From: Deinococcus hopiensis KR-140
GTDB lineage: Bacteria > Deinococcota > Deinococci > Deinococcales > Deinococcaceae
Assembly: GCF_900176165.1 (NCBI RefSeq)
Contig: NZ_FWWU01000004.1
Coordinates: 124,001-188,000 of the forward strand
Length of the DNA stretch: 64,000 nt
Direction: 5' to 3'
A program made the position numbers and the translations under genes. A model generated the notes under the pieces. That model made no database searches, had not been told where the DNA came from, and saw nothing but the letters and a program-made list of their open reading frames with translations. Of the stretch, positions 1-13,155 are shown one piece after another; position 1 is the first letter of the stretch, and every line of letters starts with the position of its first letter.

Positions 1-1
1 C

Positions 2-865
<864 letters not shown>

Positions 866-885
866 TCGGAGCGTTCAAAAGGCGT

Positions 886-916
886 GGCCCCCCGGGTTGG
901 GACCAGGGGGGCCTTT
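886..916. terminator. Bidirectional intrinsic terminator
   Basis: GGCCCCCC (886-893) pairs with GGGGGGCC (906-913) around a 12-nt loop and is followed by TTT on the plus strand. On the minus strand the hairpin runs into ACGCCTTTTG. It sits between the convergent ends of the aldo/keto reductase and the small minus-strand gene. Confidence 0.7.
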
Positions 917-933
917 GCAATTCGCGGTCGGGG

Positions 934-1191
934 TCAGTCGCGGGGCGGAAAGGAGAGGTGGCCCTCGTACTGCCACAGGCTGAACTGGCGGGGCTTCTTT
1001 TCCACTAAGGTGCCCTGCATGACGCCGTGCTGGGTAACGACCTGCACGTCACAGCGGCCTGTGGTGCGGCAGCTTTCCTGCAGCGCAGCAATGTCGCTGT
1101 CCAGCGTGCCTTTCGGTTGCACCTTGCCCTCGGCCAGAATCGTCAGTTTTTTATTTTGCTGGACTTGATATTTTCCTTCGAGAATCAACAT
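934..1191 (-). CDS. Small conserved-looking hypothetical protein
   Basis: I do not recognise a family. The ORF gives an 85-residue protein starting at MLILEGKY; an in-frame ATG 18 nt upstream exists but adds only six residues. It has no signal peptide or membrane segment, two cysteines (in ESCRTTGRCD), alternating beta-type segments (KYQVQQNKKLTILAEGKVQ, CDVQVVTQHGVMQGTLVEKK) and a charged C-terminus. The sequence is not low complexity and reads as a small beta-rich domain of about 85 residues. It faces the aldo/keto reductase across a shared terminator. It could be a small-molecule or nucleic-acid binding beta-barrel, but nothing in the sequence proves it. Confidence 0.6.
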   Translation of the reverse strand: MLILEGKYQVQQNKKLTILAEGKVQPKGTLDSDIAALQESCRTTGRCDVQVVTQHGVMQGTLVEKKPRQFSLWQYEGHLSFPPRD

Positions 1192-1249
1192 AGACCCAGC
1201 ATACGTCACCCGCTCTCATGCAAAAGTTCAGGGCTCCGGGCAGACGTGT

Positions 1250-1915
1250 TTATCCGTCCAGTGCCTGCGCGTACCACCGCGTAATCACGTCCGGCCGCGT
1301 GATCGCCGAGCCCACCACCACGAAGAGGGCCCCGCGTCTGCGCGCCTCCGCCGCTTGCTCCGGAAGGCTGATGCGGCCCTCGGCGGCGAAGGGCAGACCC
1401 GCCGCGCGCAGCTCGTCCATCAGGTCCCAGTCGGGGGTGGTCAGGGCCCGGCTGTAAGGGGTGTATCCGGCCAGCGTGGTGCCCACGCAGTCTGCTCCCG
1501 CGTCCAGCGCCGCCCGCGCTTCCTCCAGCGTGCTGATATCGGCCATGACCTGCGCGCCCGCCGCGCGAACCGCCGCGAACATGTTCTGCAGCGGTTCGGG
1601 CCGGGGCCGCAGGGTGGCGTCCAGCGCCACGATCTCGGCCCCCAGTTCGGCCAGGCGCACCGCTTCCGCCGATGTGGGGGTGATGTACACGTCGGTGTCG
1701 TTCCGGTCCGTCTTTGTCAGGCCGATGATGGGCAGGGCCGTCACCGCGCGCACCGCCTGCACGTCCGCGAAGCCCTGCACCCGCAGCCCTGCCGCGCCGC
1801 CCAACTCGGCAGCCAGGGCCAGGCGACCGATGATGTAGGAATCGCGCAGCGGACTGCCCGGGTCCGCCTGGCACGACACGACAAGCTGGCCGCGCAACCG
1901 CTCCAGCACGCTCAA
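1250..1915 (-). CDS. nanE: N-acetylmannosamine-6-phosphate 2-epimerase (NanE family)
   Basis: A TIM-barrel epimerase of 221 residues, the usual length of the family. It converts ManNAc-6-P to GlcNAc-6-P in sialic acid or amino-sugar catabolism. Typical NanE segments are visible: QLVVSCQADPGSPL near the N-terminus, PIIGLTKTD with the catalytic Lys, VYITPT, ALDATLRPRP, MADISTLEEA, CVGTTLAGYT, AEGRI and VVVGSAITRP (phosphate grip). The start is a TTG whose last two bases overlap the TGA of the upstream gene (TTGA), with GGGAGGG five bases before it, so translation is probably coupled to the LOG gene. No other sialate genes (nanA, nanK) are in the window. It may therefore act on amino sugars imported by another system. 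Confidence 0.9.
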   Translation of the reverse strand: MSVLERLRGQLVVSCQADPGSPLRDSYIIGRLALAAELGGAAGLRVQGFADVQAVRAVTALPIIGLTKTDRNDTDVYITPTSAEAVRLAELGAEIVALDATLRPRPEPLQNMFAAVRAAGAQVMADISTLEEARAALDAGADCVGTTLAGYTPYSRALTTPDWDLMDELRAAGLPFAAEGRISLPEQAAEARRRGALFVVVGSAITRPDVITRWYAQALDG

Positions 1916-2643
1916 GACGGCCCTCCCTGGGCGCGGGCGCGGTCTTCCGGCGTCGGGCGTTTGAAGCCGTCTTCCACCTTCGGGTTGAGGTAGAGGTGGA
2001 TGCCTTCCGGGATACCCGCCACCCCGTCCACCACCTGGAACAACTGCACGTCGTCCGCCGAGATCGCGCCGGACTGGGTGAGGGTACCGGTAAACCACTC
2101 CGCCAGCCCCCGCCAGTGATCCGCTCCGACGAGGTAGATGGGCGCGGCGTGCATCTTGCGCGTCTGCACCAGCGTGAGCAATTCCGAAAGTTCGTCCAGC
2201 GTGCCGAAGCCGCCCGGAAACACCACGAAGGCGCGGGCGTAGCGCGCCAGCATCACCTTGCGGGCGTGGAAATACTCATAAGTCAGCGAGAGCGTCTGGT
2301 ACGGATTGGCCCGCTGCTCATGCGGCAGGATGATGTTGTGCCCGATGCTGACGCCTCCGGCCTCGTACGCCCCCTTGTTGGCCGCCTCCATGATGCCGGG
2401 GCCGCCACCCGTCATGACGCCGAAGCCCGCCCGAACCAGGGCGCGGCCCAGTTCCTCGGCCAGGCCGTAATAGCGGTCCTTGATGGGCGTGCGGGCGCTG
2501 CCGTACACCGTCACCAGGGGCGTGTGCACCCGCGCCATGCGGTCAAAGCCGATGGAGAATTCGCCCAGCGTACGGAACATCTGCCAGGCGTCTTCGGTCA
2601 TGCGGTCCAGTTCAAAGTGCGCTTCGTTGGGCTCTGTCGTCAT
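1912..2643 (-). CDS. LOG family protein (TIGR00730, Rossmann fold)
   Basis: A 243-residue Lonely Guy-type protein. The nucleotide-binding signatures GGGPGIMEAANKGA and PGGFGTLDEL are intact, the latter carrying the family's catalytic Glu. Such proteins are cytoplasmic nucleoside-5'-monophosphate phosphoribohydrolases; many are annotated wrongly as lysine decarboxylases. The start is ATG at 2643, eight bases downstream of AAGGAG; an upstream in-frame ATG at 2727 lacks a ribosome binding site. The gene is immediately upstream of nanE and overlaps its start, so the two form a small operon. Whether it acts on AMP-type nucleotides or a modified base cannot be seen. The link with amino-sugar metabolism is only by position. 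Confidence 0.9.
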   Translation of the reverse strand: MTTEPNEAHFELDRMTEDAWQMFRTLGEFSIGFDRMARVHTPLVTVYGSARTPIKDRYYGLAEELGRALVRAGFGVMTGGGPGIMEAANKGAYEAGGVSIGHNIILPHEQRANPYQTLSLTYEYFHARKVMLARYARAFVVFPGGFGTLDELSELLTLVQTRKMHAAPIYLVGADHWRGLAEWFTGTLTQSGAISADDVQLFQVVDGVAGIPEGIHLYLNPKVEDGFKRPTPEDRARAQGGPS

Positions 2644-2745
2644 GGCAAGGGCTCCTTGTGGGTGGGCAGGGGAGGGGACGCGCCCGACAGGATAAGCCTG
2701 CGCGGTGAAAGGCGGAAAACGGCGCAAGAAGAGGCCAGGAGAAAC

Positions 2746-2773
2746 GCGGGCGGAACCCCGAAGGGTCCGCCCG
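2746..2773 (-). terminator. Intrinsic terminator of the GH43 operon
   Basis: GCGGGCGG and CCGCCCGC pair, with ACCC/GGGT on top of a CGAA loop and one bulged A. On the minus strand the stem is followed by GCGTTTCTCC. It lies just after the GH43 stop codon and before the LOG gene. Confidence 0.65.
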
Positions 2774-2791
2774 CCTGACGCTCCTTTTCCC

Positions 2792-3811
<1,020 letters not shown>

Positions 3812-3812
3812 A

Positions 3813-5608
<1,796 letters not shown>

Positions 5609-5713
5609 CGCGGCGTACACCTCTCGTCGGGAGAGCCGGAAAAAGGAGGCGGCCTCCTCCCTCCACAACAGCGTGCGGGGGGAAAGGAAGCCGCCGCCGG
5701 GGCTGGGCAGGCG

Positions 5714-5735
5714 GGGAGCGCCGGGCGACGCTCCC
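5714..5735 (-). terminator. Intercistronic hairpin behind the binding-protein gene
   Basis: Seven-base stem GGGAGCG/CGCTCCC with an eight-base loop, placed just downstream of the binding-protein stop codon and not followed by a T-tract. It is more likely an RNA-stabilising or attenuating hairpin than a full terminator. Confidence 0.45.
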
Positions 5736-5744
5736 GCACAGGCT

Positions 5745-7058
<1,314 letters not shown>

Positions 7059-7158
7059 GAGACAACCTCCTGGGTGGGCAGAGACACCCACTGGAAATGA
7101 GGAACATCGCGCCATTCAGGAAAACCGGGCGGAAAACTCGCTGATGTGTTCGAGGGGC

Positions 7159-7187
7159 AGCCTACAACGCCGGTGAATAATCGTCAA
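7159..7187 (-). promoter_or_regulatory. Promoter of the binding-protein/GH43 operon
   Basis: On the minus strand TTGACG (7187-7182) and TAGGCT (7164-7159) are separated by exactly 17 bases, close to housekeeping sigma consensus. Transcription would start about 90 bases before the binding-protein ATG. Confidence 0.55.
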
Positions 7188-7552
7188 ACACCTTGAACCT
7201 AAACGGACGAAGTGGTGGGTTTGGACAGTGGGCGGGTGCAGTTCCCGGGCCGGAAACGCTGGAATGGGCGGCCTCCGCCGTAGGCGCAGAGGCGTGAAGT
7301 GGCTTGTCCATACAGCATACCTCACCCCCCGTCCACTGAAAACACCCTTTCATCCTATTGAGTTGCGCAGGAAGATTTCGTTACTTTCGCCCGCTGTTGG
7401 AGGGGGAAAGCCGATATGAAGCTTGGATGTCGGGGTCTGAAAACGTATTCGCCTTTCGGAGTTGCTTCCAGATCTTACGTCTCTTTTCGTATGGTGCAGC
7501 TCAAATGGGGAGAGGAAAGCAGAGCAATAATCGCGAGAAATGTTGTTAGAAA
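7188..7552. other. Intergenic region, no gene seen
   Basis: About 365 bases between the operon promoter and the end of the potassium-channel gene. Base composition drops towards AT around 7340-7560. The short ORFs here have no recognisable sequence. I see no repeat, tRNA or clear terminator. Confidence 0.5.
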
Positions 7553-8542
7553 TTACTCTGCTGAGGGCGCGGGTTCCACCACGCTCAGCTTCCGCACGTC
7601 AATACCAACCGGGCGCCCGGCGCGGCGCACGAAGATATCGGCAAAGCGGGCGTGCCAGCGCAGGTCCGCCCCCTGATAGCTCGTCCTCGCCCGAACAGCG
7701 TTGTACACCGCGTCGTCCAGGCCGCGCAGATTCACCATAATCTCGGCCTCAGCGGCCTGCAGCTGCTGCGGGGTCACCTTCCACAGAGGGCTTTCCTCGG
7801 TAATGGGGTGGACCACCGTCCACGAGAGGGGAAAGAAGGCCACGCTGCTGCGCTCCAGGGTCAGCGGTGCGAAGTGGCGCACCTGACGGACGCCCACCCG
7901 CTTGAAGTACGCCAGTGTGACCTCAATCTGCAGCTCGATCAGGTCCGTGCGTTGCCCGTTGACCAGCCGGAACATCAGGCCCCACCCGCCGCGGTAGGGA
8001 GCGATCACCGCGCACTCACTGAACAGCACGCGGTGCCTGGGCCTGGAAAAGCGGGCGAACAGCACTCCAGTTGCCAGCGCCACGCCCACGAGGCCCACGA
8101 ACGCCTCCACCGTGACGAGCAGATTGGCGGCGAAGGTCCGCGGGTAGACGTGCCCGAAGCCGATGGTGCCGAAGGTCTGCACCGAGAAGAAAAAGCAGGC
8201 CCAGAAGCGGTTGCCGTCGCCCTGCGGCATCTCGGACAGTGCGCCCGGACCCAGCGTCAGGTAAGCCAGGGCAAACCCGGCGTTCAGCAGCAGGTAGGTT
8301 ACCCCCAGCAGACCGAAAAAGGCTGGCCACGAAATGCTGATCAGGTCGTAATACAGGCTCAGTGAGTGCCAGAAGCCGATGCCGCCGCGCTGCAGGGTGA
8401 AGCTGCCGTCCTTGTTCAGCATCCGCGTATGGCTCTCTTGCGAGATCACCCGGCCCAGGCCCAGATCGTTGCCCACCGGCTCCACGGAAGCTTCGCCCTG
8501 CGGCTGCCGCGCCGCTTGCGAACCGAAAGGAGGAGCGCCCAT
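7553..8542 (-). CDS. Inward-rectifier potassium channel, KirBac family
   Basis: A 329-residue membrane protein with KirBac architecture: an amphipathic slide helix (FWHSLSLYYDLISISW), TM1 (about residues 77-100), a pore helix and filter (FFFSVQTFGTIGFGH), TM2 (LLVTVEAFVGLVGVALATGVLFARFSRP) and a long cytoplasmic immunoglobulin-like Kir domain (GWGLMFRLVNGQR, PLSWTVVHPI). The selectivity filter reads TIGFG rather than the usual TIGYG; this change is tolerated in several K+ channels. ATG at 8542 is preferred: an in-frame ATG at 8605 lies inside a TetR-type operator and adds only Gly/Ser/Arg-rich residues. The gene is divergent from the broken tetR gene, so it may once have been repressed by it. 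Confidence 0.88.
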   Translation of the reverse strand: MGAPPFGSQAARQPQGEASVEPVGNDLGLGRVISQESHTRMLNKDGSFTLQRGGIGFWHSLSLYYDLISISWPAFFGLLGVTYLLLNAGFALAYLTLGPGALSEMPQGDGNRFWACFFFSVQTFGTIGFGHVYPRTFAANLLVTVEAFVGLVGVALATGVLFARFSRPRHRVLFSECAVIAPYRGGWGLMFRLVNGQRTDLIELQIEVTLAYFKRVGVRQVRHFAPLTLERSSVAFFPLSWTVVHPITEESPLWKVTPQQLQAAEAEIMVNLRGLDDAVYNAVRARTSYQGADLRWHARFADIFVRRAGRPVGIDVRKLSVVEPAPSAE

Positions 8543-8590
8543 GGAGCCGATGCTACGCCCCTCCTCACCTGTACCCCGTATGCCGGATGC

Positions 8591-8627
8591 CTGACCAACG
8601 GTCATTTAATATATGACCCGTGGTCAG
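8591..8627. promoter_or_regulatory. Double TetR-type operator in divergent promoter
   Basis: Two copies of TGACC-N3-GGTCA (8592-8604 and 8614-8626) lie 22 bases centre to centre, about two helical turns. The whole 37 bases is an imperfect palindrome. An AT-rich TTTAATAT core between them could serve as a -10 element. It separates the channel gene from the tetR relic. Confidence 0.65.
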
Positions 8628-8640
8628 TAACGCGGAACCT

Positions 8641-9017
8641 GTGCCGAAATCCAGGGGAGAGCGGGCCCGCAAGGACGGGGACAAGCTGGCCCGCCACGGC
8701 GCCATTCTCGATGCGGCCTTCGCCCTGTGGGGCGAGAAGCCGTATACCGACATCACGGTGTCGGACGTGGCACGCGCCGCTGGACTCGCCAGGGGTACCC
8801 TCTACCTGTACTTCCAGACCAAGGAGGCGCTGTTCCTGGCGGTGCCCGAGCGCCTGCTCTGGAACTGGTTCGGGGTGGTGGATCGCCGGCTCGCCGCGCA
8901 GGAAAGGGCACGCCCCAAACGGTGGCGGTCACGCTCGGCGCCTCTCTGAAGGGGCAGGGGGCCACGTTGCGCCTGCTGAACACCACGCTGGAGCAAAACG
9001 GGGCCGAGGCCGAGTGA
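8641..9017 (+). pseudogene. TetR-family regulator, frameshifted and truncated
   Basis: The first 80-90 residues are a complete TetR DNA-binding domain: helix 1 (ARHGAILDAAFALW), the helix-turn-helix ITVSDVARAAGLARGTLYLYF and QTKEALFLAV. Near 8905 the reading frame shifts: the original continuation (TVAVTLGASLKGQGATLRL, TTLEQNGAEAE) is in the next frame and stops at 9017. The ligand-binding domain is therefore only about a third of normal size. GTG at 8641 fits the domain best; GTG at 8620 lies in the operator. The shifted frame makes a working repressor unlikely, although a short DNA-binding fragment of about 100 residues could still be made. Confidence 0.75.
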
Positions 9018-9354
9018 TGCATGTGGCCTCCACGGCCGCCTTTATGCCCGGGCCATTGATGGCCGTGTGACGCCACCAAGGCTTAGGTGCTGTCCTTTTC
9101 GGAAGCCATTCGCGAGGAGCTGCGCGGTACGGGCGTGACCGTCACGGCGCTGTGCCCCGGCCCCATACAAACGGGCTTTCAGAACCGCGCCCAGATGAAT
9201 GACTCCAGGCTGGTGAAGGGCCGCGCGATTCTGGACGACGCCACCGTGGCCCGGCAAGGAGTGTCCGCCATGCTGCGCGGGCAGAACGTCATCAATGGCA
9301 AGGTGAACCAGCTTCTGGCTTTGACGCCGCGCTTCCTGCCGCGACGCCTGATTC
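9012..9354 (+). pseudogene. Short-chain dehydrogenase remnant
   Basis: Fragment of a classical SDR oxidoreductase. It begins at the strand before the active site (VMHVASTAAFMPGPLMAV) and continues, in another frame, through ATKA and LSFSEAIREELRGTGVTVTALCPGP to TPRFLPRRL. The whole NAD(P)-binding N-terminal half is missing. The active-site YxxxK region is destroyed by a frameshift, and a TAG replaces a Tyr codon just after ATKA (about 9084). It directly abuts the truncated tetR gene, so one deletion probably joined the two. Such SDRs are often the target gene of a neighbouring TetR. Confidence 0.75.
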
Positions 9355-9633
9355 CGGGGGGCGTGAAGCGCGCGCAGGCACGGTCGCATCAGGGCGGGGG
9401 GCTTAAAAACGGGGCCTTCTCGTGGGCTCCCTCTCGGCCACGCAGCTTGACAAGGCCCACTGGGGAGGGGCAAGCCTCTGTTACTTTTGTCCCTTCTTTT
9501 CGTGTGGGAGAGGGCCGGGCAAAGCCAGGGGTGACGGGGCCACTACGGCACACCCCACTTCGGCACATCAGGGAGCGGAGTGCCGAGGGCAAGCCATCAC
9601 GTGGAGGCGGTGGCCTGCCGGGCTTCCGCCAGA

Positions 9634-9760
9634 TTTGAGCTGTTGGACAGGCTGCGCCTGATGGCCTATCCGGTGGTCGTCGGAAAGGGAAAGCGCTTTT
9701 TTGGGGACGGGGACACCCTTGCGCTGAAGCCCACCGCTTCGCGGGCGTGGGGCTGCTGAC
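9634..9760 (+). pseudogene. RibD C-terminal/DHFR-like domain remnant
   Basis: A frame reading ELLDRLRLMAYPVVVGKGKRFF followed by GDGDTLALKPTAS matches the end of the dihydrofolate-reductase-like (RibD_C) family, where DExRLMVYPVVLGxGKRLF is typical. Nothing upstream in this frame continues the fold and no start codon fits. It is about 40 codons of an otherwise lost gene. Confidence 0.6.
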
Positions 9761-10123
9761 CGGCGCGTTGGGAACTCAGGCGGGCAGTCGGGGATGAAGC
9801 GCGTCCTTCTCGCCACCCCGGGTCACCCTTGGAGCTGCGCCCTTTCCCGGCCCTATGGACGGCCCCACTGCGTCCGTCCGGGTGGGCTTGGTGGGTGACA
9901 CCCGCCCCTTCGTGACGCGGGAGACGCGGGGCGCAATTCACGCTGGACGGCTTGGGTTCGGGCGCGCACACCTGCGGCAGGCGCCGTCGATCAGCAACTG
10001 ACTCCGGCTCCCCGTGGTCGGCTGATGGGCGTGGGCGCCGCGCTCAGGAGCGTAAGAGGCCGGACAGAGCCGCCCGATTAGCCTGCGGTGTGCCGTGGAT
10101 GAGCTGCGCTGGGGGAAACTGCC
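9761..10123 (+). other. Intergenic region before the GGDEF-EAL gene
   Basis: About 360 bases with no recognisable protein in six frames, probably more decayed sequence. No convincing promoter or terminator was found. Confidence 0.4.
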
Positions 10124-12394
10124 ATGCCTGAGGGTGAGGTGGGGGTGACCGTGGGCCAGCCCTCCGGCGAGGGTGCACCCGCGCAGCGGCTGGCGCGGAC
10201 GCTGACCCGGCTGGCGCGCGCCGCCGAGGGTGGGACGGCGGAAGCGATGTACGGCCCAGTCTGCCTGGAGACCCGGCAGCTCCTGGCCTGTTCGGGCGTG
10301 CGGCTGTATGTGTGGCGGGAAGGCGACTGGGCCCAGGTGGACCAGTCCGGATTCCTGCCGGACCTGCCCCCTGGCTGGAGCGAAGCGCTTGCGCGCGCCG
10401 AAGTGGGCCGCCAGCCGGTGCCCTGGCCTGACGGCCCGGCGGACCTGAGCCACGTTGCCCTGCCCCTGCACGACGGCCAGGCGGTTCAGGGCGTCTTGCT
10501 GGTGTGGAACGTGCCCCCGCGCAACCGGGCCCTGGTGTCCGAGGAACTGGGCGACGTCCTGGGCGTCTTTCTGGGGACGGCCCTGCGGGCCGCGCAGCTG
10601 CACGGGGACCTGAGCGACGAGCTGCGCCGGGTGCGCGCCCTGTACGACGTGAGCCGGGCGCTGGCGGGCGCGGGGCGCCGCGAGGAGGTCTTGCAGACCG
10701 TGGTGGAGCGGGCCGTTCAGGCGGTTGGGGCCGACCGCGCCAGCCTGGTCGCCTTTGACATGACGGGGCACGAGGTAGACGCCTGGCACGTGGCGGGTCC
10801 GGGAGCCGCCCAGGTGCAGCGGGTGACCTTTGAGGAACTGTGGGAGGGGCTGAGCGGCTGGGTGCTGCGCGAGGGCCGCCCCGCACTGTCGCCCAGGGGC
10901 GAGCCCGATTCCCGCGAGAGCAGCGCGGTGCAGGCCACCCGGTCCGAGACGGAGTGCGGCTGCGTGGCGGTGCTGCCCCTGCACTCCGGTGGAGTGGTGG
11001 TCGGGACCTTGACCGTGATCAACCGTCCCAACCAGCGCGACTTCAGTCCGGCGGACCTCGCGCTGCTGCAATCGCTGGTCGATCAAGCGGCGGTGGCCAT
11101 CGAGCAGGGCCGGTTGCAGGGCCAGCTCGTTCACCTCGCGTGGCACGATCCCCTGACGGGGCTGCTCAACCGCGCGCATTTCGAAGACGAGTTGCAGGCG
11201 GCCCTGGCGGCCGCCGGAACGAGCGAAACGACCGGCGCGCTGCTGCTGGTGGACCTCGACGGATTCAAGCATGTCAACGACTCCCACGGCCACCCGGCGG
11301 GCGACGCCCTGCTTCACGAGGTGGGCCAGCGTCTGCGCCGGACCGTGCGCGAGGACGACGTGCTCGGCCGGTTGGGAGCCGACGAGTTCGCCGTGCTGCT
11401 GCCCCGCCTGGCGGGGGAGGCCGACGCGCTGCGGGTGGCCGACCGGGTGTCGGCGGCGTTGCGGGCCCCCTGGAGCTTTGGTGGACAGGCCCTGCACCTC
11501 ACCGCCAGCATCGGGGTCAGCGTATTTCCCGATGATGGACTGGACGCGGGGACCCTGCTGGGGCGTGCGGGGTTGGCGGTGGATCACGCCAAGCAGGGGG
11601 GACGCAACGCCATCGTGCGCGCCACCGCCCGCTTCGGGCAGGAGGCCCTGCGCCGCACCCGGTTGGTGACAGATCTACACGCGGCGCTGCGGGGTGGAGG
11701 CCTCACGCTGCACTACCAACCGCTGCTGGAGCTGGAGACGGGCGCACCCTGGGCCACCGAAGCGCTGCTGCGCTGGACGCATCCGGTCCTCGGGCCGGTG
11801 TCGCCCGCTGAGTTCGTGCCGCTGGCCGAGGAGGGCGGGCTGATGCTCGATCTGGGCGCCTGGGTGCTGCGCGCCGCGTGTGCCCAGGCCCGGCGCTGGC
11901 TGGACGCGGGGGAATACCGGGGCCGCATGTCGGTGAACGTCTCGGCGGTTCAGCTCGCCCACCCCGGCTTTGTGGACGGGGTGGAAACGGCGCTGCGCGA
12001 GTCGGGCCTGCCGCCCGAGGCCCTGATGCTCGAACTCACCGAGACCGCCGCCCTGCGTGACCTCGACGCCTCTAGAGCCCGAATGGCCCAGGTACGCGAG
12101 CTGGGGGTGTGGCTGGCCCTCGACGACTTCGGGGCCGGGCAGGCCAACCTTCATCAGCTTGCGCACCTGCCCGTGGACGTGCTGAAGGTGGACCGCTCGT
12201 TCACGGCAGGCCTGGACGCCCCGCGTTCCACCCGGCCCCTCCTGCAGGCCGCCGTGGGTATGGCGCGTGGACTGCAGCTGTGCGTGGTGGTGGAAGGCAT
12301 CGAGACCGCCGAGCAACTCGAAGAAATTCGTGCCCTCGGCTGCGACGCCGGGCAGGGCTACTTCCTGGGCCGGCCGCAGCCTGCGGAGGCGTGA
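10124..12394 (+). CDS. GAF-GGDEF-EAL cyclic-di-GMP turnover protein
   Basis: A cytoplasmic 756-residue protein without membrane segments. Two GAF-like sensor regions (about 15-160 and 170-330) precede a GGDEF domain (about 340-500, HDPLTGLLNRAHF) and an EAL domain (about 515-750). The GGDEF signature is GADEF, so cyclase activity is possible but reduced or regulatory. The EAL domain looks fully competent: EALLRW, the Asn of SVNVSAVQL, LELTET, LDDFGAG, LKVDRS and VVEGIETAEQ are all present. Net c-di-GMP phosphodiesterase is therefore the better guess, tuned by ligands of the GAF domains. A c-di-GMP riboswitch occurs 43 kb away in this window, so the organism does use this messenger for gene control. 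Confidence 0.93.
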   Translation: MPEGEVGVTVGQPSGEGAPAQRLARTLTRLARAAEGGTAEAMYGPVCLETRQLLACSGVRLYVWREGDWAQVDQSGFLPDLPPGWSEALARAEVGRQPVPWPDGPADLSHVALPLHDGQAVQGVLLVWNVPPRNRALVSEELGDVLGVFLGTALRAAQLHGDLSDELRRVRALYDVSRALAGAGRREEVLQTVVERAVQAVGADRASLVAFDMTGHEVDAWHVAGPGAAQVQRVTFEELWEGLSGWVLREGRPALSPRGEPDSRESSAVQATRSETECGCVAVLPLHSGGVVVGTLTVINRPNQRDFSPADLALLQSLVDQAAVAIEQGRLQGQLVHLAWHDPLTGLLNRAHFEDELQAALAAAGTSETTGALLLVDLDGFKHVNDSHGHPAGDALLHEVGQRLRRTVREDDVLGRLGADEFAVLLPRLAGEADALRVADRVSAALRAPWSFGGQALHLTASIGVSVFPDDGLDAGTLLGRAGLAVDHAKQGGRNAIVRATARFGQEALRRTRLVTDLHAALRGGGLTLHYQPLLELETGAPWATEALLRWTHPVLGPVSPAEFVPLAEEGGLMLDLGAWVLRAACAQARRWLDAGEYRGRMSVNVSAVQLAHPGFVDGVETALRESGLPPEALMLELTETAALRDLDASRARMAQVRELGVWLALDDFGAGQANLHQLAHLPVDVLKVDRSFTAGLDAPRSTRPLLQAAVGMARGLQLCVVVEGIETAEQLEEIRALGCDAGQGYFLGRPQPAEA

Positions 12395-12801
12395 TCTTGG
12401 GGTGAGGAAAGTGCCGGGGGGCCAGACCGTACGGCACACCGCTTGCCCTGAGCCGCGCCCCGATCACGCTGGGTACCCGCCGCCCGGGGCCGCTGAAGCT
12501 GTACTGTAGCGCGGCTCCTGCTGGACCCGCACTGTGTCGCCCTCAGGGCCAAGGCCCTGGATTGGCCCGCCCCAGCAGGGTGCGCCATAAGCCGTCTTCG
12601 CCCGGTCCAGCCTGCGGAGCACCGGATCCTAAAAGGTGGCCCCGGGAGCGTAAACGGCCACCATCGCCCCGACGCGCGAAGGCAGTGTAAAAAGCGTGGG
12701 CCACGCCGCTGGAAGAAGCTTCGGAAACCGTTGTGCCCGGCGTGACAGGGGCGGGGCCCGCGAGGATCCTGGAGGTCAGGCTCCCTTCCCGGCGGGCACG
12801 G
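12395..12801. other. Intergenic region, no gene seen
   Basis: About 400 bases between convergent genes. A seven-base inverted repeat GGTGGCC/GGCCACC (12635-12662) is the only structure noticed. Short ORFs here show no family resemblance. Confidence 0.4.
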
Positions 12802-13137
12802 CTACCGGGGCCAGTAGGCGATGATCCCCGCGCCGATCAGCGCCAGCCCCGCGCCCCAGAGGCTGGGCGAATCGGGTGTGCGGCCCTCCACCACCTGCCC
12901 CCACAGCAGAGACAGGGCGATAAACAGGCCGCCATACGCGGCGTAGGCCCGGGCAAAGTCGAACGAAGCCGGTTGTAGGGTGGGAAGGATGCCGTAAAGC
13001 ACGAGGGTAAGCGCTCCCAGCAAACCCACCCAGAGGGGGCGGCCCTCGCGCAGCCACAGCCACACCAGGTAACCGCCGCCGATTTCTGCGGCACCCGCGA
13101 GCACGAACAGCACAACAGAACGGAACATGGAGGGCAT
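12802..13137 (-). CDS. ynfA: YnfA family (UPF0060) small membrane protein
   Basis: A 111-residue protein with four transmembrane segments and the YnfA signatures AAEIGGGYLVWLWLREGRP, YAAYGGLFIALSLLWG and GAGIIAYWPR. UPF0060 proteins are related to small multidrug resistance transporters; the transport role is poorly tested. An alternative start three codons downstream (MFRSVV) is equally plausible. It follows the response-regulator/flavoprotein gene with only 18 bases between, so it may be the last gene of that operon. Confidence 0.92.
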   Translation of the reverse strand: MPSMFRSVVLFVLAGAAEIGGGYLVWLWLREGRPLWVGLLGALTLVLYGILPTLQPASFDFARAYAAYGGLFIALSLLWGQVVEGRTPDSPSLWGAGLALIGAGIIAYWPR

Positions 13138-13155
13138 GGTCGCGGGTGGGGGCCC

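Noticed and set aside
8542..8605. ATG at 8605 as start of the potassium channel gene
   Set aside because: It lies inside the palindromic operator and lacks a ribosome binding site; the extra residues are Gly/Ser/Arg-rich without homology.
9938..11587. 549-codon minus-strand frame opposite the GGDEF-EAL gene
   Set aside because: Antisense shadow; rich in Gln/His/Arg with no domain, while the plus-strand frame is fully domain-assigned.
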